Assembly: GCF_048541835.1 (NCBI RefSeq)
Contig: NZ_JBLEOY010000004.1
Location: 1-54,200, forward strand
Source: QIJE01 sp048541835
GTDB lineage: Bacteria; SZUA-79; Acidulodesulfobacterales; Acidulodesulfobacteraceae
Length of the DNA: 54,200 nt
Direction of reading: 5' to 3'
Below are positions 8,198 to 16,313 of the stretch, in pieces (positions within the stretch are counted from its first letter, which is position 1; the number at the start of each line of letters is the position of its first letter). A program made the position numbers and the translations under genes. The notes under the pieces are model-generated. The model was not told where the DNA came from, made no database searches, and was given only the letters and a program-made list of their open reading frames with translations.

Positions 8198-9211
8198 TTA
8201 CAAATTTTTTATAAGCACATATCCCTTAATAATATCATTCTCTTTAAATGCTAACTGACTGAAATCGAGGTTCTTAATGAAACTATCTAAATCATCATCA
8301 TCACCTGCTCTTATATAGCCAAAACATCGTTCGATCCGGCAATCCTTATTTCCAGTTCCTATGAAAGAAAATATTTTTTTGCTTGCAGAATTTTTATCAT
8401 TATATTTCTCTTGTACTTTTTGATCAAAACTTGATTTTTCTCTTGAAATAAAGCCACCAAGAAAAATACCAGCTTCATTGACAGTATCTTTATAATTTCC
8501 GTTAGCATCTCTTCCAACCAGTTGATTATGCTGAAGTCTATTTATATGTTTACCTTTGACAAACCAAAAATATTTCATATCGGGCCATTCAGGTTTATTA
8601 TTCCCTTTTTTCTTTTTAAATTCTTCCATATATGGAGTTATCTCATCTGTTTGTATTTTTTCCTTAGGTAAATCTGATCGCACATCTCTTGTAAGTATTC
8701 CAAAATCCCTATGGTGAAGTTTTGTATTTTTATATTTTATTTCTGATGGTTTAAAAATAGTTTTCCCGCCTATGGCCCCATGGTTAACAATAAGCTTTAA
8801 GGTCATTTTCAGCAATAATTTTTCCTCAGGATCAATCTTTTTTTGTTCAAGAAAATGAAGCTGAAACGCAATTTCTCGCGATGAGAAAGACCGTATTGGC
8901 CTGCTTGTCCCCGGTTCTTTTAATTTCAGAATAATTTTACTGCTCCAGCCGGTACAGCCGAACATATAGCAGACAGGGCAGATTTGTTTTTTAATTTGCG
9001 GGGCTAACGGTTGGTCTCTATCGAGCTTTTTAGGGTTAAGTTCACAATGCCCCTCGGCTGTCGGATCGCAGGCATAACAATCAAGTCCACGAATTAATAC
9101 CTCATACCACCATCTAATAGAACCCTTTATTCCTGTTACATGAAGCTCATCATTCTCCCCTTTCACGCCCCCCGTCCAAATCGGTGTCAATGCTTTCAAT
9201 CTGAATTCCAT
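8198..9211 (-). CDS. Type III-C Cmr1-like RAMP protein
   Basis: The start is set at the ATG at 9211, which has GGAGGGG upstream and opens with MEFRLKALTPIWTGGV; a longer frame to 9280 lacks such support. About 337 residues. GIKGSIRWWYEVLIRGLD is the Cmr1 hallmark (compare IKGAMRFWWRAMGG in the neighbouring operon). Extra cysteines (CYACDPTAEGHC near residue 46, CPVCYMFGC near 76) look like a zinc site. FGYIRAGDDDDLD near the end replaces a usual glycine-rich loop. In Cmr complexes Cmr1 sits at the target 3' end. It is the first gene of the minus-strand operon. Confidence 0.83.
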   Translation of the reverse strand: MEFRLKALTPIWTGGVKGENDELHVTGIKGSIRWWYEVLIRGLDCYACDPTAEGHCELNPKKLDRDQPLAPQIKKQICPVCYMFGCTGWSSKIILKLKEPGTSRPIRSFSSREIAFQLHFLEQKKIDPEEKLLLKMTLKLIVNHGAIGGKTIFKPSEIKYKNTKLHHRDFGILTRDVRSDLPKEKIQTDEITPYMEEFKKKKGNNKPEWPDMKYFWFVKGKHINRLQHNQLVGRDANGNYKDTVNEAGIFLGGFISREKSSFDQKVQEKYNDKNSASKKIFSFIGTGNKDCRIERCFGYIRAGDDDDLDSFIKNLDFSQLAFKENDIIKGYVLIKNL

Positions 9212-9424
9212 TCTATTTCTCCCCTCCGCATCTCCGACAGGCAGAGACCCGGCGATATGCAACAATCCCTCTAAGGTCACTGTCTGGTATTATTCTGGTT
9301 AAATTCAGCTATTCCTTCTTTTCATCGTCCTCTGTCTTCTCAGTTGCATTCATTTGTGGTGGACATCACTTCTCCCATTCCAAATTATAGTATATCTTAG
9401 TTTTTCTCTTGTATTATACACCTT

Positions 9425-10071
9425 TTGACATTAAATGATATTTCAACAAACGCATCAAGTCTAAAGGGTCTTCGTTGCGATGAAAACAATATAAAAGCAA
9501 GAGTCCCCGCAAGGAGGTTCCTGATCAATACACGGAATTCAAGGTCAAGGGTAGTGTGTTCGTTGCATGCAATTCGTGCGGGAGTGAAGAATGAGAGTTA
9601 TGAGTTTAGAGCCGATATATCCGGTTATTTATACAAAAATAACAAAGGCAGATATTTCAACAATCTTATTTCTTTGTTTGACCTCTTGCCATCGCATGAC
9701 TTGTATGAAAAGGTTAAGCAAACGAGCGGAGACTTCAGTGTGAGTATCGAAGGTGATATGTATAATAAAATCAAAGATTCGCCTGAATTTATCGACTAAT
9801 ACCTAAAAAGCGGCCGGATGAGGGAAGCCTTTATGAAATCGGCGAAACTCGATATGGCTGATCTTTATGATCAATATCTCAAAATTTTATTGACACTATT
9901 TTCAGATGAATATTTTGACCGTTAAAAAAATTTGATAATCAGGGATTATAAAAGATGGAAATCACCCAATCCTAAATATATACTGCTCAACATTGATAAA
10001 AATGAGAAAACTGAGCATAATCAACGGAACAGAAGGCAAATATACCGAATTTTTGGCGCAGTTGAAAGAAT
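9425..10071 (+). pseudogene. Unrecognised decayed ORF between the two CRISPR operons
   Basis: The first 124 codons (9425-9799) are open. The same frame then continues past a TAA at 9797-9799 for about 35 codons to a second TAA near 9924, and for about 50 further codons to a TAA near 10071. Protein-like composition continues through the stops (for example MKSAKLDMADLYDQYLKILL), so I read this as one gene with two in-frame stops. I do not recognise the family. Position between two effector operons suggests a lost CRISPR accessory gene, which is inference only. From 10072 to 10438 I see only short decayed frames. Confidence 0.35.
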
Positions 10072-10438
10072 AGAATAAACAGAGGCCTTCATTTTTGGAT
10101 GAGATGAGGGAAATTTTGGAATGAAGAACTATGAGTGGGCAGAATGATTGAGGGGATAAAGAAAAAAAGTGGGGGTCGATATGAATTAGCATGCGAATTT
10201 TTGAAAAAATTTACCCAAAAATTATAAAAATTGAAAGATATATGAAATTAGAAATATAAACATTGCTGGGCTAAAAAAATAATAAGGCATGGCAGAATGG
10301 AACGACGCTTTACACTCTATCACAAGACATGCAGGGGCTAAAGAAAGTCCTTGTGAATTTATAATAAAACAGTTAGAATTGCAATGAACGTACCTATTTA
10401 TCGCAAGTTTGCTACGTCCGATTTATTCCCATTTTTAA

Positions 10439-10837
10439 GTGGGGATAAGGATTTTAATTGATGGAGCTACGTTCAAACGCGAAAAGAAAAAAATATACCT
10501 TGCAGAGTTTGTTGCTGAAATTGATCTTATAACACAAAAGAATGGCAGTCTATTTGTTGCAGAAATAAAAAAATCTTCCCGAACGATGGCGAGCGGTATA
10601 AAACAACTCAAGTATTATCTATATCTGCTCAGTATAAAAGGTATTAAGTGCAAAGGAATTATAAAAATTCCAAAAGAAAAAATATCAATGACAATAGAAC
10701 TTCAAGAAGGCGATGTGACATTAATCAAAGAAAAAATAGATGAGATCGAAACTCTCTTGTCTAAAGACAATATACCTGTTCCCCCAAAGATTCCGTTTTG
10801 CAGAAAATGCTCATATTTTGAATTTTGCTGGAACTAA
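10439..10837 (+). CDS. cas4: Cas4-like PD-(D/E)xK nuclease, N-terminally truncated
   Basis: This 132-residue frame matches the C-terminal two-thirds of Cas4. It contains an aspartate in VAEIDLI (about residue 29), the nuclease core E-x-K in FVAEIKKSSR (about residue 42), the helix with IKQLKYYLYLL, and the iron-sulfur cysteines FCRKCSYFEFCW near the end. The family's N-terminal segment, with the first cluster cysteine and the catalytic-site histidine region, is missing; the frame is closed by a TAA just before the GTG at 10439. A short ORF upstream (10384) lies in another frame. The gene is therefore probably inactive or restarted. It ends 14 nt before cmr1. No cas1 or cas2 is present. Confidence 0.75.
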   Translation: MGIRILIDGATFKREKKKIYLAEFVAEIDLITQKNGSLFVAEIKKSSRTMASGIKQLKYYLYLLSIKGIKCKGIIKIPKEKISMTIELQEGDVTLIKEKIDEIETLLSKDNIPVPPKIPFCRKCSYFEFCWN

Positions 10838-10851
10838 GCAGAGGAGGATTG

Positions 10852-12141
10852 ATGAAGAAAATAGAATTTGAATGTGAGATTATTACGCCAATGTTTCTTG
10901 CCGGTGCAGACGGCAAAACGCCGGAACTCAGACCTCCTTCTATCAAGGGCGCAATGCGGTTCTGGTGGCGGGCAATGGGTGGACATCTACCATCAGAAGC
11001 TAATATTTTTGGCGGAAGTGGAGAAAAAATAGAGCAAAGTAAAGTGATCATCATTATAAGCAAACAGTCAATTGAAAAAAGCGTTGCAGACAGCCTTTGG
11101 AGTGAAATACCTCATATTGAAAAAACTTCAAAAGCTGGAAAAAAATATAAATATAACGGGTTATCTTATTTACTATATTCTGTCCTCATGTTAAATGAGA
11201 GACCATATATTAAGGATAAACAAACATTTAATGTGGAATTAAGAAGCAAAAACTCTGATGCCTTAAAAAATGCAATAGCTTCATTTTGGTCATTGGTGCA
11301 TCTTGGCGGAATTGGAACACGGTCAAGGCGAGGTGGCGGAAATATTATAGTTACGAATATTGTAGATAAGAACAATATTATAGGCGAAACAAATATTGAT
11401 TTCTTGTTAAAGGGAATAAACGGCAATGAAATAGCAGAATGGCTCATCAAAAATTATCGGATAGCAAGCTTAGCCGTAAACAAAGGCAAAGATACAGATT
11501 TTATTTCGGAATATTCTAACCTATCAATTTCAAGGTTTATTATTTCAGATCATAGTTTCAAGGATTGGAAAGAGGCTTTAAATGACATGGGATCTAAATT
11601 TGCCCTATATCGCACCAGTAACAAAGAAGATATTTTTGGTACCGCTGCATTTGGATTACCAAGAAAACATATAAAAACAAACAAACCCAAAGAGGTTAAT
11701 CGGCGCAGTTCTCCTTTGATCTTTAAAATTCTAAAAGTGGGGGATAAATATTACTGGATGGCTTTGCGGCTTGCGGGAGAATTTTTGCCTGAAAGAGTTG
11801 TTTTGAAAAATAATTATAAATCACAAAGACCAGACTATTCAAAAATCAACGAATTCTGGAACGGCATTAAAAGAGAAAATATTGAAAAAGTATTATCTAT
11901 CCCAGACACTGTGAAAGATCTAAAAGCTCGTATTGTAAAAGAACTATCGCCATCAAAAGTAGTTCTTTTCGGTTCAAGGGCAAGAGGAGATTTTCATAAA
12001 GATTCTGATACTGACATCGCAGTTGAAACAGACAAAAATATTGGTTTGAGTAACATAGCCGGATCAATTGATTTGGTAGATTTAAAAAACATAGATGATG
12101 ACTTTAAAAAAGCAATTGAAAAAGAAGGAATAGAAATATGA
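10852..12141 (+). CDS. cmr1: Cmr1 fused to a minimal nucleotidyltransferase (MNT) domain
   Basis: The ATG at 10852 follows AGAGGAGG and gives 429 residues. Residues 1-330 are Cmr1: TPMFLAGADGKTPELRPPSI, then IKGAMRFWWRAMGG, and the glycine loop GGIGTRSRRGGGN near residue 153. From about residue 350 the protein changes into an MNT domain with VVLFGSRARGDFHKDSDTD (about residues 368-386), i.e. G-S followed by the D-x-D metal-binding pair, and a third acidic residue in IDLVDL. In stand-alone HEPN/MNT toxin-antitoxin pairs the MNT protein AMPylates and neutralises the HEPN RNase. Here its C-terminus overlaps a HEPN gene by ATGA. Bases 10865-10992 are identical to the start of the second cmr1. The fusion is in frame and open throughout. 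Confidence 0.85.
   Translation: MKKIEFECEIITPMFLAGADGKTPELRPPSIKGAMRFWWRAMGGHLPSEANIFGGSGEKIEQSKVIIIISKQSIEKSVADSLWSEIPHIEKTSKAGKKYKYNGLSYLLYSVLMLNERPYIKDKQTFNVELRSKNSDALKNAIASFWSLVHLGGIGTRSRRGGGNIIVTNIVDKNNIIGETNIDFLLKGINGNEIAEWLIKNYRIASLAVNKGKDTDFISEYSNLSISRFIISDHSFKDWKEALNDMGSKFALYRTSNKEDIFGTAAFGLPRKHIKTNKPKEVNRRSSPLIFKILKVGDKYYWMALRLAGEFLPERVVLKNNYKSQRPDYSKINEFWNGIKRENIEKVLSIPDTVKDLKARIVKELSPSKVVLFGSRARGDFHKDSDTDIAVETDKNIGLSNIAGSIDLVDLKNIDDDFKKAIEKEGIEI
10865..10992 (+). repeat. 128-bp identical 5' segment shared by the two cmr1 genes, copy 1
   Basis: Every base matches 12534-12661. On both sides identity stops abruptly and the two cmr1 genes then differ strongly at nucleotide and protein level. 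The segment encodes the N-terminal strand and the RFWWRAMGG helix of Cmr1. Confidence 0.95.
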
Positions 12142-12524
12142 ATGAAAGATTAAAAAGAGATTTTGATAATTTTTATAAAGCATTCGGTAATTTACAGGTT
12201 GCGGTCGATAAAGCAAAAACTGACCTTGAAATCGATGGAACAATTAAACGATTTGAGCTTTGCTATGAATTATCATGGAAGCTTATTAAAGAGGTCCTGT
12301 CCAACATTGGTATTATCTGCAAAAATCCAAGAGATTGTTTTAAGCAAGCTTTTATCAACGGTTTGATTAAAGATGAGAAGAACTGGTTAATGATGATTGA
12401 CGATAGAAATAGACTTGTTCATACCTATGATTTTGGAAATTCAAGGGAGATTTTTGAAAATATCAAGAAATATTATGTAAGTCTTTATGAATGGCTTGTA
12501 GAAAGAGTTGAAGAGACAAAATGA
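12138..12524 (+). CDS. HEPN-domain protein, HI0074/MNT-partner type
   Basis: A 128-residue helical protein of the family once called nucleotidyltransferase substrate-binding protein (HI0074). Near residues 88-94 it has DDRNRLVHTYD, i.e. the R-x4-H motif that forms the RNase site of HEPN toxins. GTIKRFELCYELSWKLIK is the family's conserved second helix. It overlaps the MNT-bearing cmr1 upstream and the second cmr1 downstream by ATGA in both cases, so it is fully embedded in the Cmr operon. With the adjacent MNT domain it forms a HEPN/MNT pair; the HEPN would be the toxin and the MNT the antidote. Whether it acts with the Cmr complex is inference. Confidence 0.82.
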   Translation: MNERLKRDFDNFYKAFGNLQVAVDKAKTDLEIDGTIKRFELCYELSWKLIKEVLSNIGIICKNPRDCFKQAFINGLIKDEKNWLMMIDDRNRLVHTYDFGNSREIFENIKKYYVSLYEWLVERVEETK

Positions 12525-13507
12525 ATACGATTAAATTTGAATGTGAGATTATTACGCCAATGTTTCTTGCCGGTGCAGACGGCAAAACGCCGGAACTCAG
12601 ACCTCCTTCTATCAAGGGCGCAATGCGGTTCTGGTGGCGGGCAATGGGTGGACATCTACCACCTGAAGAACTAAAGAAGAAAGAATCTGAGATATTTGGA
12701 GGTAGTGGAGAAAGGGAAGGCAGAAGCAAATTTAGTATCAGAATAAAGTCGCAAGAACTATATTCATCTAAGGATAAACTACCGGACCATCCCATAATTG
12801 TTCGTAGCTCCAATAAAGTTTTTAGAATCAACATATTGGAATATCTTTGTTACGGAACTTACGAATACCAAAGAAAGAATGGAAATGTGTTTACCAGAGA
12901 TTACATTAAATCTGGAGAAAAAGTTTCAGTATTTGTCTCTTGTTATAGTGAAATTGTAAACGAGGTCAAAAGTTCATTTGAATTATTGTCAACATTTGGA
13001 GGATTAGGGTCAAGGTCAAGGAATGGATTTGGCTCATTTAAGATTCAATCAATAGGTAGTGAATCAGATAATTTTTATTCTAATTTAGAAAAAAGCTCTT
13101 ATACATCCAATTTACCTAAATACTCTGCCTTTTCACAAGGAATCAGATTGTGGAAAACTAAACAATTCGACAAATGGGATGATGCATTAGCCGAATTAGG
13201 GGTTGTATATAAAAATGCGAGAAATAAGTTGGAGGCAAAATATGTTTATGACAAAAAACAATATATAGCATCACCTATTATTGTGGGAAAGATACAAAAA
13301 TCCATTATGGAAAGACGGGCTAAGCCATATTTTATGTCAGTGCATAACGAGAACAATAAATATATAGGGTATATGTTACATATTCCATCCGAATATGCTT
13401 ATGGAAAAGAAAAAATAGATAATACAAAAGAAACTAAGAATTTTATAAAGGTTTGCAAAGAATTCAATGATATTTTATCTAAAAATCTTAAGGAGGCAAT
13501 CCTATGA
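12521..13507 (+). CDS. cmr1: Cmr1, second copy (type III-B)
   Basis: This 328-residue Cmr1 has TPMFLAGADGKTPELRPPSI, IKGAMRFWWRAMGG and the glycine loop GGLGSRSRNGFGSF near residue 160. It has no C-terminal extra domain. Its first 128 coding bases after the start are identical to those of the MNT-fused copy, after which the proteins diverge, so they are old paralogues with a recently homogenised or recombined 5' end. It overlaps both neighbours by ATGA, as expected for the original cmr1 in front of cas10. It may therefore be the copy that enters the complex, with the fused one as an alternative subunit. Confidence 0.88.
   Translation: MNTIKFECEIITPMFLAGADGKTPELRPPSIKGAMRFWWRAMGGHLPPEELKKKESEIFGGSGEREGRSKFSIRIKSQELYSSKDKLPDHPIIVRSSNKVFRINILEYLCYGTYEYQRKNGNVFTRDYIKSGEKVSVFVSCYSEIVNEVKSSFELLSTFGGLGSRSRNGFGSFKIQSIGSESDNFYSNLEKSSYTSNLPKYSAFSQGIRLWKTKQFDKWDDALAELGVVYKNARNKLEAKYVYDKKQYIASPIIVGKIQKSIMERRAKPYFMSVHNENNKYIGYMLHIPSEYAYGKEKIDNTKETKNFIKVCKEFNDILSKNLKEAIL
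12534..12661 (+). repeat. 128-bp identical 5' segment of cmr1 genes, copy 2
   Basis: Identical to 10865-10992 with an offset of 1669 bp. A crossover between the two copies would delete the MNT and HEPN genes and leave one intact in-frame cmr1. Confidence 0.95.
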
Positions 13508-15228
13508 GCAAATATTTATTCTTGTTCACAATAGGCCCTGTCCAATCTTTTATTTCTCAAGCGCGCAAGACTCAGGACATTTATACAGGAAGTTTCTTGC
13601 TATCTCATTTAATTGACTCTGTCATGAAAGAACTTGAGGATAAGGTAAACAACTGTGAATTGATTTTCCCACACAAAGATATAAAATTCAAGCCAAACCG
13701 TTTCATCGCTGAGATAGAATCTGATGATATAGAGAAGGTGGGCAAGGGATTAAAAAGTTTCGCGGTGAATATGTTTAAAGAGATATCTATTAGTATTTTA
13801 GATAACGTAACCTTAGATTCATCCAAGCCCGATGGTTTTAATTCACAAATAAAAGATTTTTTCCAGGTGAATTGGGTTGCCCTTCCTTTAAAAGAGGATG
13901 ATTATGAAGTTACTTACAAAAAAATTGAAAGCTATCTCGGCTCCATTAAAAATATTAGAGTATTTGAACAGTTGAATAGAGGCAGAGGCGAAATAGGTCG
14001 CAAATGCTCTTTATGCGGTGAGAGGAATGTTTTATTTTATAAGAGAACAGCAAAAAATAAAGAACCTGCCTATATTCAGAAAGGTGTAATTGAGATTAAA
14101 GGAAATGAATTAAACCCTGGAGAAGGACTCTGTGCAGTCTGTTTTACCAAAAGGTTTTGTAAAACCGCAAGTTTTCCATCTACGGCAGAGATTGCATTGA
14201 TGGATAAAATTCCAAAAGACGATTTGAATAAATTTAAAAATAAAAATTTAGACCCCCAGTTATTTTTTGAAGAGAATCTTACAAAGGATTATTTTGAAAA
14301 ATTTGGGGTTAAAACGCCTTTGGAAGAAGTGAAAAAATTGAGAAAAGAGATTTTAGATAAGAATAATATAAAATCAAAGAACTTATCAAAATATTATGCT
14401 CTTGTTATGCTGGACGGCGATATAATGGGGAAATGGCTTTCCGGAGAATTTTTAGAAGAGAATGAGAAAGCAAATTTAAAAGATTTTCATAAAAAGGCAT
14501 CAGAGAAGCTTGGGAATTACGCCACAGAAATAAAAGATATAATCGGTGACCCAAAAGGAAAAGTAATTTATGCCGGTGGAGACGACGTATTTACATTTGT
14601 TAGCGTGAACCATTTATTTGATGTTCTGATAGAGTTGCGAAAGGAATTCCCTAAATTTGAAGAAATGGGAACTAAGATTAAAAATAATAAAGGGTCTACC
14701 GCGTCTGCTGGAGTTGTAATTGCACATTATAAAACGCCTCTTTCTGAGGTGCTGAAATGGGCGCGAAAGATGGAACATGAAGCGAAAGAAAGCGGTGGGA
14801 GGGATTCTTTTGCTATTGCAGTACTTAAGCGATCAGGTGAAATCAGTAAATCCATACTCAAATGGGAATTCAATAATTCATCCAGCATAGAAATATTAGA
14901 GGATCTCATTGAATTCTTAAGACAGGAGGATTTTTCCAATACTTTTATCAAAAATCTTTGTTTTGAATTTAGGCAGTTAATAAGTAAAGAAGGTAAATGC
15001 AGAGAGCTTGCGATTTTCAAGACGGAGTTAAAACGATTGGTCGGACGGTCGTGTATGATGAAAAGAAAACAGAATGAAACAAAAGATGAATTAGAAAATC
15101 GTAAGAAAGAAGCAATTAATAATCTGTCTGAAAACCTTAATACTCTTTATATTAATAATAAATCGTTTGATAATTTTCTTTCGGCTTTATCGATAGCTGA
15201 ATTTATAGAACGAGGAGGGGTTATATGA
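13504..15228 (+). CDS. cas10: Cas10/Cmr2, cyclase-competent, no HD domain (type III-B)
   Basis: This 574-residue large subunit begins directly with the first palm domain (LFLFTIGPVQSFISQARKTQD), so the N-terminal HD nuclease domain is absent. Zinc ligands are CSLC near 168 and CAVC near 210. The second palm domain has LDGDIMGKW near 303 and the cyclase motif YAGGDDVFTF near 358. This predicts synthesis of cyclic oligoadenylates on target-RNA binding, but no HD-dependent DNA cleavage. It overlaps cmr1 and cmr3 by ATGA. The CARF nuclease two genes downstream is the obvious local receiver of the signal. It differs from the Csx11 next door, which keeps HD and lacks GGDD. Confidence 0.95.
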   Translation: MSKYLFLFTIGPVQSFISQARKTQDIYTGSFLLSHLIDSVMKELEDKVNNCELIFPHKDIKFKPNRFIAEIESDDIEKVGKGLKSFAVNMFKEISISILDNVTLDSSKPDGFNSQIKDFFQVNWVALPLKEDDYEVTYKKIESYLGSIKNIRVFEQLNRGRGEIGRKCSLCGERNVLFYKRTAKNKEPAYIQKGVIEIKGNELNPGEGLCAVCFTKRFCKTASFPSTAEIALMDKIPKDDLNKFKNKNLDPQLFFEENLTKDYFEKFGVKTPLEEVKKLRKEILDKNNIKSKNLSKYYALVMLDGDIMGKWLSGEFLEENEKANLKDFHKKASEKLGNYATEIKDIIGDPKGKVIYAGGDDVFTFVSVNHLFDVLIELRKEFPKFEEMGTKIKNNKGSTASAGVVIAHYKTPLSEVLKWARKMEHEAKESGGRDSFAIAVLKRSGEISKSILKWEFNNSSSIEILEDLIEFLRQEDFSNTFIKNLCFEFRQLISKEGKCRELAIFKTELKRLVGRSCMMKRKQNETKDELENRKKEAINNLSENLNTLYINNKSFDNFLSALSIAEFIERGGVI

Positions 15229-16313
15229 TAATAAAAATAGAGCCATTGGACACACTCTTTTTTAGAGATGGAAAGCCGTTTAACATGGACGATGACACTT
15301 GGGCAGATGCCGTGTTCCCTCCCTTTCCATCAGTGATTTACGGTGCCTTACGAAGTGCCTATTTTTCCAACCACATTGATGAACTTGAAAAGGCAAATCA
15401 CAATGATGATCCGACGAAAGGGTTAAAAATAAAAGCTATCTATTATGAAATTGGGAACGATATTTATTTGCATCTTCCTGCCGATTGCGTGAAGGAAAAA
15501 GATAATATAAATAATCCCACTCAAGTAGCGGTGCTATCAATGACCAAGAATAAAAATACCAATAGCAGCCTAACTGATTGTATATTATCTTACAAAAATG
15601 ACATAAAAGTGGAAAATGTGTCGAATGGGCTTGTTAGGAAATCTATGTTTAAAAAATATTTGATACAAAATGCTATTGAGAAATTCTACATAAAAAAAAT
15701 AAGCGATTATGTTCTACCGGAACCCAAGATAGGTATTGGTATCGATAAGAAAACGGGGACGAGTGAGGAAGGTAAACTCTACCGTGCGGATATGAGAAGG
15801 TTATCTAATGAGGAGAACGACAAAGTATCTATTATTGTTGATTTTGAAGGTTTGAATTTGCCTGAAGAAGGCTTGATGAAGCTTGGTGGTGAAGGTAAGG
15901 CCGCATCATACAAGAAATATAACGAAGAAGTTTTGATCGATTTTCCTGTTGCCGTAGGGACTATGTTTAAGTTGTATCTTTCAACACCCGCAATTTTTGA
16001 AAAAGGCTGGATTCCGGAATGGATTGACGAAGATACATTGATTGGAAACTATAAAGAGATTGAGGTAAAACTATTAACTACTGCAATAGGTAAACCCATT
16101 CATATTGGCGGTTTTGATATGAAAAATAGAAAGCCTAAACCCATGTATAAAGCGGTGCCTGCAGGGAGCGTATATTACTTTGAATTACAGAAGGGAACGA
16201 TGGAAGATGTTAAAAAAACATTTTATCAAACGGCAATATCAGATATCTATCCTGAACAGGGATTTGGCATAACTTATGTTGGAAAAATATCAAAAGGAGG
16301 TGAAGTATTATGA
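15225..16313 (+). CDS. cmr3: Cmr3 (Cas5 group, type III-B)
   Basis: A 362-residue RAMP with the Cmr3 hallmarks LFFRDGKPFN (residues 11-20) and FPPFPSVIYGALRSAYF (about 31-47), and a glycine-rich segment LGGEGKAASY near 222. Cmr3 binds the 8-nt 5' tag of the crRNA and pairs with Cas10. It overlaps cas10 upstream and the CARF nuclease gene downstream by ATGA. Length is normal for the family. Confidence 0.93.
   Translation: MIIKIEPLDTLFFRDGKPFNMDDDTWADAVFPPFPSVIYGALRSAYFSNHIDELEKANHNDDPTKGLKIKAIYYEIGNDIYLHLPADCVKEKDNINNPTQVAVLSMTKNKNTNSSLTDCILSYKNDIKVENVSNGLVRKSMFKKYLIQNAIEKFYIKKISDYVLPEPKIGIGIDKKTGTSEEGKLYRADMRRLSNEENDKVSIIVDFEGLNLPEEGLMKLGGEGKAASYKKYNEEVLIDFPVAVGTMFKLYLSTPAIFEKGWIPEWIDEDTLIGNYKEIEVKLLTTAIGKPIHIGGFDMKNRKPKPMYKAVPAGSVYYFELQKGTMEDVKKTFYQTAISDIYPEQGFGITYVGKISKGGEVL

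Noticed and set aside
9962..10192. Reverse-strand ORF of 76 codons between the CRISPR operons
   Set aside because: Low-complexity hydrophobic composition and no ribosome site; the plus-strand frame with stops looks more like a former gene.
9281..10438. Possible CRISPR array or leader between the divergent operons
   Set aside because: No sequence of 20 bp or more recurs at regular spacing. A single GTTGCGATGAAAAC-like string at about 9474 resembles part of a repeat but occurs once.
12463..12834. Reverse-strand ORF of 123 codons over the start of the second cmr1
   Set aside because: It is a shadow of cmr1; the same shadow appears opposite the first cmr1 (10761-11063) because the two genes share 128 bp.
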